From: Gammaproteobacteria bacterium
GTDB taxonomy: Bacteria; Pseudomonadota; Gammaproteobacteria; Natronospirales; REEB76
NCBI GenBank assembly: GCA_028871235.1
Contig: JAGWNO010000094.1
Coordinates: 1 to 7,907 of the forward strand
Direction: 5' to 3'
Length of the DNA stretch: 7,907 bases
The position numbers and the translations under genes are program-made. Of the stretch, positions 1 through 7,907 are shown in pieces; position 1 is the stretch's first letter; each line of letters opens with the position of its first letter. Under the pieces are notes generated by a model. That model was not told the DNA's origin. It searched no databases and saw only the letters and a list, made by a program, of their open reading frames with translations.

Positions 1-394
1 CCAGTTCTTTTTCGAGCCCCAGGTGTTCCTGCGCTTTCGCGACGCCGCGGCGCGCGCCGGGGTGAGCATGCCGCTGGTGCCCGGCATCCTGCCGGTGACC
101 AATTTCCAGCAGGTGCTGAAATTCGCCTCCGGCTGCGGCGCCAGCGTGCCGGTTTCGCTAGCGCGGCATTTCGACGGCCTCGACCAGGATCCGGAAACCC
201 GCACGCTGGTGGCCGCGCACCTGGCCGGAGAGTTGTGCCGTCAGCTGCAGTCCGAAGGCGTGAATGAATTCCATTTCTACACCCTCAACCGGGCGGCGCT
301 GACGCGCGCCATTTGCCATCTGCTTGGGATCCGTGCTTCCGACCGGTTCGACGCGCAAGCTGCAAGTTCCGGCAATCAAGCTGACGTGGGCTGA
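1..394 (+). CDS. metF: 5,10-methylenetetrahydrofolate reductase, C-terminal part (5' end outside window)
   Basis: The gene enters from the left edge; the first whole codon is at position 2 and 130 residues are visible before TGA at 392-394. The enzyme is a cytosolic flavoprotein that reduces 5,10-methylene-THF to 5-methyl-THF, the methyl donor for methionine synthase. The visible part starts with Q-F-F-F-E, matching the E. coli MetF stretch that contains folate-binding Gln183. It continues with PGILPVTNFQQ, a Phe that falls at the place of E. coli Phe223 (residue 41 of the fragment), and FDGLDQDPETR. Near the end come the family signature HFYTLNRA and AICHLLGIR. After this there is a tail of about 20 residues with no recognisable motif, a little longer than in E. 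coli. The stop is 5 bases from the metH start, so the two are very likely co-transcribed. The family call is secure; promoter and N-terminus cannot be seen. Confidence 0.96.
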   Translation, partial: QFFFEPQVFLRFRDAAARAGVSMPLVPGILPVTNFQQVLKFASGCGASVPVSLARHFDGLDQDPETRTLVAAHLAGELCRQLQSEGVNEFHFYTLNRAALTRAICHLLGIRASDRFDAQAASSGNQADVG

Positions 395-399
395 ACGCC

Positions 400-4083
<3,684 letters not shown>

Positions 4084-4100
4084 TGCAGCCGTTGTTCCTG

Positions 4101-4133
4101 GCCCGCAAGGGCTCAGTGGGCGGAGTTCCGCCC
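4101..4133 (+). terminator. Two tandem hairpins after metH, possible weak terminator
   Basis: GCCC-GCAA-GGGC (4101-4112) would fold into a short stem with a GNRA-type tetraloop. GGGCGG-AGTT-CCGCCC (4118-4133) gives a 6-bp GC stem with a four-base loop. They lie 17 and 34 bases after the metH stop. No T-run follows either stem, so this is not a canonical intrinsic terminator. It may help Rho-dependent ending or protect the 3' end of the metFH message. Confidence 0.35.
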
Positions 4134-4146
4134 TGATGTAGATCAA
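4133..4146 (+). promoter_or_regulatory. FNR/ANR/CRP-family-like operator
   Basis: CTGAT-GTAG-ATCAA matches the FNR/ANR consensus TTGAT-N4-ATCAA at nine of ten defined bases; only the first T is C. It sits between the metH stop and the next small gene, with its centre at 4139.5. A -10-like TTTAAT lies downstream at 4174-4179, which would put the operator centre about 46 bases before the start of transcription. That is close to, but not exactly, the usual -41.5 activating position. The known family role is response to oxygen limitation or, for Dnr-type regulators, nitric oxide. Use of the site here is inferred. Confidence 0.5.
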
Positions 4147-4173
4147 TGCGCGTTGCGCGGCGATCGGTTACGT

Positions 4174-4179
4174 TTTAAT
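4174..4179 (+). promoter_or_regulatory. Possible -10 element for the four-cysteine small gene
   Basis: TTTAAT matches TATAAT at five of six positions and lies in the only AT-rich patch between metH and the next gene. There is no good -35 hexamer, as expected for an activator-dependent promoter with the FNR-like box upstream. Transcription would begin near 4186, leaving a leader of about 70 bases. It would also rule out the upstream in-frame ATG at 4181 as the start codon. Confidence 0.3.
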
Positions 4180-4258
4180 CATGTTTCCGGCAGCGGCTGA
4201 TGATGCCAACGCGGGCTCGCTGCCGGGACCAAGGAAGGTAGACACATACGAGCGGAGC

Positions 4259-4483
4259 ATGAACAGACCCGATATTCACCGGTTTACAAGCCCGGCAGCG
4301 CCGGCATTCCAATCCGGCCACGCGGCGCAGCATGGCAAGACGCAGCGCTGGCGGATTTGGGCGGAGCAGGAACATCCGGGACATGAGCCCTGTTTCCGCA
4401 CGGAGCGCCGCTTTTTCTGCCAGGAAACCCAATGTCCATGGCGTGGGGATTGCCTGTCGCTGCATGCCGAATGGCGGCGTTAG
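4259..4483 (+). CDS. Small four-cysteine protein of unknown function
   Basis: I do not recognise this 74-residue protein with certainty. The N-terminal 30 residues are low in character. The C-terminal half looks constrained: four cysteines, C45-x8-C54-x4-C59-x5-C65, with CPWRGDC in the middle and LHAEWRR at the end. This spacing could hold a metal ion or a small Fe-S centre, or form disulfides. There is no signal peptide or membrane segment, so a cytosolic place is likely. The start is uncertain. ATG 4259 has GGAG only one base before it and AAGGAAGG about 20 bases upstream; an in-frame ATG at 4181 would give 100 residues but may lie before the transcription start. It stands alone between metH and a glgA relic on the opposite strand. 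The FNR-like box upstream suggests redox or oxygen control. That the gene is real rests on the cysteine pattern, so confidence is moderate. Confidence 0.5.
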   Translation: MNRPDIHRFTSPAAPAFQSGHAAQHGKTQRWRIWAEQEHPGHEPCFRTERRFFCQETQCPWRGDCLSLHAEWRR

Positions 4484-4498
4484 GCCCGGCGGGCGGGA

Positions 4499-4757
4499 TT
4501 ATTCCCAGCGTTTATGCGCCAGCGCATAGACCTCAAGATAGTTCCCGGCGCGCCCCTGCCAGTCAAAATCCCGTGCCATGGCCGCGCGCATCATTTTATT
4601 CCAGACCCCGTGTATCGAAGCATGCCCGCGCGCGTTTCACCGCGCCGCTGAGGCCGGCTGCGGTCGCCGGCTGGAAACTGAAGCCCGTGGCCTTTGCAGC
4701 ATTGTCGGCGTCGCGGGTCACTCGGGTGTCACGCCGTAGCGCAAGCATGCCAAAGGC
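4499..4757 (-). pseudogene. glgA: Decayed C-terminal relic of glycogen synthase
   Basis: Read on the minus strand, three short stretches in order resemble the C-terminal end of bacterial glycogen (starch) synthase, which uses ADP-glucose to extend alpha-1,4-glucan. The first is LACLRYGVTPE (about 4757-4721), like the family's LRYG-x-x-P segment. The second, in another frame, is DADNAAKATGFSFQPATAAG followed by LSGAVKRARACFD (about 4712-4614), like the ATGF-x-F-x-PA region. The third, after another frame change near 4605-4613, is VWNKMMRAAMARDFDWQGRA and then GNYLEVYALAHKRWE before TAA at 4499-4501, matching the conserved W...M...AMA.DF.W...A..Y...Y ending. The stretch between LRYG and DADNA, which normally carries the TGGL-DTV motif, is missing. 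The roughly 400 upstream residues are absent. The frames differ, so no functional product is possible. A sequencing error could explain one frameshift but not the missing blocks. Identification is from remembered family motifs. Confidence 0.75.
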
Positions 4758-4926
4758 CGATCACGCACAAGCACGGGTGGATGTGGAATTGCGCCGTGCC
4801 ATGATTTCGCAAGCGGCATATTTCCGCGCTGTGAAACGTCATATTGCCCCCGGCGGCGAACTCGACGACTGGCTGGGCGCGGAGGCGGAAATCAACACCA
4901 TGCTGGAGCGGCGAACCCGCCTGTAA
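4747..4926 (+). CDS. Short DUF2934 family protein
   Basis: From ATG 4747 the product has 59 residues. Residues 15-49 follow the DUF2934 pattern: a helix with AAYFRAVKR, then PGGELDDWLGAEAEI, close to the usual AAYYRAE-RG-F-PGHELDDWLAAE-EI. The family is small, soluble and of unknown function. The usual His of PGHEL is Gly37 here. The open frame reaches back to 4432, but everything before about 4747 runs antisense to the glgA relic and looks like non-coding shadow, so a start at 4747 (or 4801, which would begin at MISQAAYF) is preferred. Neither has a convincing Shine-Dalgarno site; in-frame GTG 4687 and 4726 and TTG 4702 are other options. The gene touches the broken end of the relic, so it may have lost its own 5' region and promoter. 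The domain match is good; the start and expression are doubtful. Confidence 0.7.
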   Translation: MPKADHAQARVDVELRRAMISQAAYFRAVKRHIAPGGELDDWLGAEAEINTMLERRTRL

Positions 4927-4940
4927 GCGCGCAGGCGGCG

Positions 4941-4960
4941 GCGGGCCGGCCGGAACCCGC
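4941..4960 (+). terminator. GC-rich hairpin after the DUF2934 gene
   Basis: GCGGG (4941-4945) pairs with CCCGC (4956-4960) around the self-complementary CCGGCCGG. It starts 14 bases after the DUF2934 stop. No T-run follows, so it is at best a weak terminator. The surrounding DNA is very GC-rich, which makes chance stems common. Confidence 0.25.
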
Positions 4961-4963
4961 GGC

Positions 4964-5008
4964 GTTGACCGGATGCTTACATTTATTTAATGCCGCCGGC
5001 CGGTCAAC
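4964..5008 (+). promoter_or_regulatory. Inverted repeat embracing a possible promoter of the exported-protein operon
   Basis: GTTGACCGG (4964-4972) and CCGGTCAAC (5000-5008) are exact inverted copies, 9 bp each, separated by 27 bases. The left arm contains TTGACC, a good -35 hexamer (4965-4970). The AT-rich centre holds TTTAAT (4986-4991) as a -10 candidate with a short 15-base spacer. Transcription would then start near 4997 and the right arm would lie at about +4 to +12. The arrangement suits an operator for a dimeric repressor or for DNA looping; it could also act as a stem in RNA. This is the only plausible promoter before the gene at 5081. Function is inferred. Confidence 0.4.
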
Positions 5009-5080
5009 CCGGCCCGGGGGCCGCCGTTCTTGGGCTTGAGGCCGGGCAACCGGCAAACCCCAACCCAAGGAGAATCGAGC

Positions 5081-5419
5081 ATGAAATCCCTGATCGCCGC
5101 CATGACTGGCGCACTGCTGATGGTTTTCGCAGGCGCAGCGGTATTCGCCCAGTCGGCACCGGCACCGGCGCCAGCACCAGCGAAACGTGAGACCAGAGAC
5201 ATACATAAAGACAGCCGCGACATCCATCACGACCGGCGCGACATTCGCCGCGATCAGCGCCAGGTAAACCGGGATGTGGCCCAGGGCAAGTACCACAAGG
5301 CCCGGGCCCAGGAACGGGACATGCGCCGTGACAAGCGCGATATCCACAAGGACAAGGCCGACCGCCGCCACGACCGCAAGCAGCGCAAGCAAGACCGCCA
5401 CGGGCATCCCGGCCGGTAA
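5081..5419 (+). CDS. Exported highly basic heptad-repeat protein (R-D-I-H-x-D-x units)
   Basis: This is a 112-residue protein of unknown function. Residues 1-23 form a clear Sec signal peptide (MKSLIAAMTG..., cleavage after V-F-A before QSAP), so it acts in the periplasm or outside the cell. A short Ala-Pro linker (about 25-35) follows. The rest is almost wholly charged: four heptads at 39-66 (RDIHKDS, RDIHHDR, RDIRRDQ, RQVNRDV), a 12-residue spacer with GKYHKARAQ, then four more at 79-106 (RDMRRDK, RDIHKDK, ADRRHDR, KQRKQDR). Asp at heptad positions 2 and 6 and a single hydrophobic residue at position 3 suggest a long, charge-stabilised helix rather than a coiled coil. The mature chain is strongly basic and His-rich, so binding to anionic surfaces, nucleic acid or metal is possible but unproven. 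AAGGAG (5067-5072) lies 8 bases before the ATG and fixes the start. The DUF1800 gene follows after 26 bases, pointing to one operon. Similar basic repeat proteins occur in other proteobacteria as uncharacterised entries, as far as I recall. Confidence 0.85.
   Translation: MKSLIAAMTGALLMVFAGAAVFAQSAPAPAPAPAKRETRDIHKDSRDIHHDRRDIRRDQRQVNRDVAQGKYHKARAQERDMRRDKRDIHKDKADRRHDRKQRKQDRHGHPGR
5195..5398 (+). repeat. Eight coding 21-base repeat units in two blocks
   Basis: Within the basic exported protein the DNA runs as four degenerate 21-base units (5195-5278), a 36-base spacer (5279-5314), and four more units (5315-5398). Each unit encodes a heptad close to R-D-I-H/R-x-D-x; the last two in block two have drifted (A-D-R-R-H-D-R, K-Q-R-K-Q-D-R). 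The symmetric 4 + 4 layout suggests growth by tandem duplication and then duplication of the whole block. Confidence 0.75.
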
Positions 5420-5445
5420 CCCACCGTCTTCTAGGGACCACGCTC

Positions 5446-6951
5446 ATGGCCGCCGTCATCGCACCGGGCAAGCGTAGCCACCGGCTGCCGGTGTTGATGG
5501 CGGCGGTTTTCTTGCTGCTGAACACTGCGGCCTTTGCCTCCAGCGACGCCCAGGCCCTGCACCTGCTCAACCGCCTGGCCTTTGGGCCGTCACCCGGCGA
5601 TGTGCAGCGGGTCTCCGCCATGGGCGTGGAGCAGTACATCCGCGAGCAATTACATCCGGATTCCATTCCCCTGCCCAAGCAACTGCAAGCGCAGCTCGCC
5701 GCGCTGGATACGCTGAAACTTACGCCCACCGAGTTGTTTAATGACTATGGGCCGCCGCTGGGCGCACTAATGAAGCCCACGCCGCAGGTGATCAAGCAGT
5801 ATCGTCAGCACGCCCGCGTCATCATGCAGCAGGCCGCCCAATCACGCCTGCTGCGCGCCGTGGAAAGTCCGCGCCAGCTGCAGGAAGTAATGACCGCTTT
5901 CTGGTTTAACCATTTCAATGTGTTCGCCGGCAAGGGACTCGACCGTCTGTGGGTAGGCAGTTACGAAGCGCATGCCATCCGCCCCTATGCCCTGGGACAT
6001 TTCAGCAAGCTGCTCATGGCCACCGCGCAAAGCCCGGCCATGCTTTTCTATCTGGACAACTGGCTGGACAGCCAGCCGGGAACGCCGCGCGCCAGGGGGC
6101 GCTTCGACGGCATCAACGAGAATTACGCCCGCGAAATCATGGAACTGCACACCCTGGGGGTGAACAGCGGTTACACCCAGGCCGACGTCACCACCCTGGC
6201 GCACATCCTCACCGGCTGGGGCCTGTGTCCGCGCAAGGGTCCGTTTGCCAGACCCGGTGGATTCTGTTTCGATCCCATGCGCCACGACTTCAGCGACCAG
6301 GTATTTTTGGGCACGGATCTCAAGGGCGGCGGCGAAGGAGAAGTGCGGCGCGCGCTGCTGATGCTGGCCGACAGTCCGGCCACCGCACATCATCTGAGTT
6401 ACGAACTGGCGCAATACTTCGTGGCTGACCATCCGCCGCCGGCTCTGGTGGAGCGCCTGAGCAAAACCTGGATGCACAGTGACGGCGACATCGCCGTGGT
6501 GCTGCAGCAGCTGTTCGAGAGCCCGGAGTTCTGGTCGGTGCGCAACCGCGGCAATAAATTCAAGACACCCTATGAATACGTGATCTCCATGGCGCGCGCT
6601 TCGGGCATGCAGTTCACCGACGTGCCGGCACAGTCGAAATTGATGCTGGGCATGATGGCGCGCCTGGGCGAACCGCTGTTCGGCTGCGTCACGCCCGACG
6701 GCTATAAGAACACCAGCGAAGTTTGGCTCAATCCGGATGCCATGATGATGCGTCTGAGTTTTGCCACCATGGCCGGCGTGGGCCGGCTGGATGCTGGCCA
6801 ACAGATGCAGAATCCACAGGCCTTGGACGCGCAGTTGTACGACACCCTCACGGGCCTGTTCAGCAGCCGGGAAATGGCCAGTATCGACAGCCAGCCGGCG
6901 CGGCTGCGCGCCGGCCTGATCCTGGGTAGCCCCCAATTTCAGTACCGCTAG
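5446..6951 (+). CDS. DUF1800 family exported protein
   Basis: This 501-residue protein belongs to the DUF1800 family, usually about 450-600 residues, with no established reaction. A Sec signal peptide covers residues 1-31 (R-L-P then a hydrophobic run, cleavage after A-F-A before SSDA), so it is periplasmic or surface-exposed. The family landmarks appear in order: LLNRLAFGPSPGDV near residue 40, FWFNHFNVF at 152-160, SPAMLFYLDNW around 200, INENYAREIMELHTLGV at 223-239, GYTQADV at 242-248 with LTGWG just after, FDPMRHDFSDQVFLG from 275, FESPEFW, KTPYEYVISMAR, PDGYK...WLNP near 425, and the closing GSPQFQYR. The start at ATG 5446 is supported by AGGGA at 5433-5437, 8 bases upstream; starting at Met18 would cut the signal peptide. 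It lies 26 bases after the basic repeat protein and 10 bases before the DUF1501 gene, its usual neighbour. The pair probably works together outside the cytoplasm; the task is unknown. Confidence 0.93.
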   Translation: MAAVIAPGKRSHRLPVLMAAVFLLLNTAAFASSDAQALHLLNRLAFGPSPGDVQRVSAMGVEQYIREQLHPDSIPLPKQLQAQLAALDTLKLTPTELFNDYGPPLGALMKPTPQVIKQYRQHARVIMQQAAQSRLLRAVESPRQLQEVMTAFWFNHFNVFAGKGLDRLWVGSYEAHAIRPYALGHFSKLLMATAQSPAMLFYLDNWLDSQPGTPRARGRFDGINENYAREIMELHTLGVNSGYTQADVTTLAHILTGWGLCPRKGPFARPGGFCFDPMRHDFSDQVFLGTDLKGGGEGEVRRALLMLADSPATAHHLSYELAQYFVADHPPPALVERLSKTWMHSDGDIAVVLQQLFESPEFWSVRNRGNKFKTPYEYVISMARASGMQFTDVPAQSKLMLGMMARLGEPLFGCVTPDGYKNTSEVWLNPDAMMMRLSFATMAGVGRLDAGQQMQNPQALDAQLYDTLTGLFSSREMASIDSQPARLRAGLILGSPQFQYR

Positions 6952-6961
6952 GAGAACCCCC

Positions 6962-7907
6962 ATGAACCGCCGAGAATTCCTGCGTCAGGCCGTGCTCCTG
7001 TCCGGCGCTGCTTTGGTCAGCTTCGGCACCCGCGGCTGGGCCGCGCGCGTCGGCCAGGCAGTGAACAACAGCCGCCGCCTGATCGTGATTTTCCTGCGCG
7101 GTGCGGTGGACGGTCTCAATGTGGTGGTGCCCTATGGCGACGATCGTTATTACCAGGCGCGCACCAGCATCGCCATCCCCAAGGCTGGTACCAACAACGG
7201 CGTGCTGGACCTGGACGGCTACTTTGGTTTGCATCCGTCGCTGGCGCCGCTCATGCCCTACTGGCGGAACCAAACCATGGGTTTCGTGCATGCCAGCGGC
7301 TCGCCGGATCCCAATCGTTCCCATTTCGAAGCCCAGGCCTACATGGAAACCGGCGCTCCCGGCGACGGCACCGTCACCAGCGGCTGGATGAACCGGCTGG
7401 TGGGCGCGATGCCCGGGACGCATACACCCAGCGAAGCCCTGGGCTTGGGAGCGGTATTGCCGCGCATTCTCACCGGACCCAATGCGGTCTCCAACCTGCC
7501 GCTGGGGCGCAACGCCGGCCGGCCGCTGCCCATCGACCGGCCACAGGTGGCGGATGCCTACGCCGCCCTCTATCAGGGCGACAGCTCCGTGGATCAGGCC
7601 TTCAAGGATGGCCGTCAGTCCCGCGGTGAACTCATGAGTGACATCCGCCAGGACATGGAAAATTCCTACAACGGCGCTCCCGACGTCATCGGTTTTTCCA
7701 GCGACACCACCCGTCTGGCCCAGCTCATGCAGCGCGATGCCCGCGTCCGCCTGGGGTTCCTGTCGGTGGGCGGCTGGGATACCCATGTGAACCAGGGCGC
7801 GTCCCAGGGCCAGCTGGCCACCCATCTGGCGGCACTGGGGCAGGGACTGAATGCCCTGGTGCAGGGTCTCGGCCCCCTGTACCAGGAAAGCCTGGTGCTG
7901 GTGATGT
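6962..7907 (+). CDS. DUF1501 family Tat-type exported protein, N-terminal part (3' end outside window)
   Basis: The frame is open from ATG 6962 to the window edge, 315 complete codons; full-length relatives are about 400-450 residues. The leader NRREFLRQAVLLSGAAL has an RR-x-F-L core like a twin-arginine signal, followed by a hydrophobic run and a possible cleavage site near GWA-A (about 27). Tat export implies folding, perhaps with cofactor, before transport. Family marks are LRGAVDGLNVVVPYGD (about 46-61), FGLHPSLAPLMPYW, RSHFEAQAYMETG with His121, and LGFLSVGGWDTH ending at His275. DUF1501 belongs to the alkaline-phosphatase/sulfatase-like fold group, and the conserved His and Asp residues could bind metal; activity is not known. 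AGGAG (6950-6954) overlaps the DUF1800 stop codon and lies 7 bases before the ATG, so the two genes are tightly coupled. Confidence 0.93.
   Translation, partial: MNRREFLRQAVLLSGAALVSFGTRGWAARVGQAVNNSRRLIVIFLRGAVDGLNVVVPYGDDRYYQARTSIAIPKAGTNNGVLDLDGYFGLHPSLAPLMPYWRNQTMGFVHASGSPDPNRSHFEAQAYMETGAPGDGTVTSGWMNRLVGAMPGTHTPSEALGLGAVLPRILTGPNAVSNLPLGRNAGRPLPIDRPQVADAYAALYQGDSSVDQAFKDGRQSRGELMSDIRQDMENSYNGAPDVIGFSSDTTRLAQLMQRDARVRLGFLSVGGWDTHVNQGASQGQLATHLAALGQGLNALVQGLGPLYQESLVLVM

Noticed and set aside
4181..4258. Upstream in-frame ATG for the four-cysteine gene
   Set aside because: It sits at or before the likely transcription start set by TTTAAT at 4174-4179, and the extra 26 residues have no character. 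It is not fully excluded.
4432..4746. N-terminal extension of the DUF2934 frame
   Set aside because: It overlaps the four-cysteine gene and runs antisense to the glgA relic; its composition is not like the family's N-termini and no start with a ribosome site was found.
5009..5028. GC-rich stem CGGCCC-GG-GGGCCG in the leader of the repeat-protein gene
   Set aside because: The loop would have only two bases and the surrounding sequence is so GC-rich that chance stems are expected.
5030..5080. Upstream start for the basic repeat protein
   Set aside because: ATG 5081 has AAGGAG at ideal distance and gives a clean signal peptide; the extension would bury that signal inside the chain.
5842..6963. 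373-codon minus-strand frame opposite the DUF1800 gene
   Set aside because: The plus strand has clear DUF1800 motifs, signal peptide and Shine-Dalgarno; the antisense product has no family features.
6860..7825. 321-codon minus-strand frame opposite the DUF1501 gene
   Set aside because: It is antisense to a well-supported DUF1501 gene and shows no motif of its own.

Overview
The window looks like chromosomal DNA from a GC-rich proteobacterium, probably beta- or gammaproteobacterial. MetF and MetH closely follow the E. coli proteins residue by residue, Shine-Dalgarno sites are classical, an FNR/ANR-type operator is visible, and the small DUF2934, DUF1800 and DUF1501 genes are common in such genomes. 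This placement is inferred from family resemblance. No species can be named from the sequence alone.

Region 1 (1-4083) is a methionine and folate one-carbon unit. The 3' end of metF is followed after 5 bases by a complete, full-length cobalamin-dependent metH. MetF makes 5-methyltetrahydrofolate and MetH uses it to methylate homocysteine, so the two catalyse consecutive steps.

Region 2 (4084-5080) is an accessory stretch with small genes and a gene relic. After two small hairpins there is a near-perfect FNR/ANR-like site (4133-4146). Next comes an unrecognised 74-residue four-cysteine protein (4259-4483). On the minus strand, between 4499 and about 4757, lies a decayed piece of the C-terminal end of a glycogen synthase gene (glgA), in three reading frames and with internal loss. 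Abutting it on the plus strand is a short DUF2934 protein (about 4747-4926). A hairpin and a 9-bp inverted repeat that embraces a possible promoter close the region.

Region 3 (5081-7907, running off the end) is a likely three-gene operon of exported proteins. It holds a small, very basic protein built from heptad repeats of the type R-D-I-H-x-D-x, a DUF1800 protein with a Sec signal peptide, and a DUF1501 protein with a twin-arginine-like leader. Each has a good Shine-Dalgarno site and the gaps are 26 and 10 bases. DUF1800 and DUF1501 genes commonly occur as a pair whose biochemical role is not established. The repeat protein as a third member is the most promising lead for something undescribed here. 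The glgA relic and the FNR-linked cysteine protein are the other points that merit a second look.
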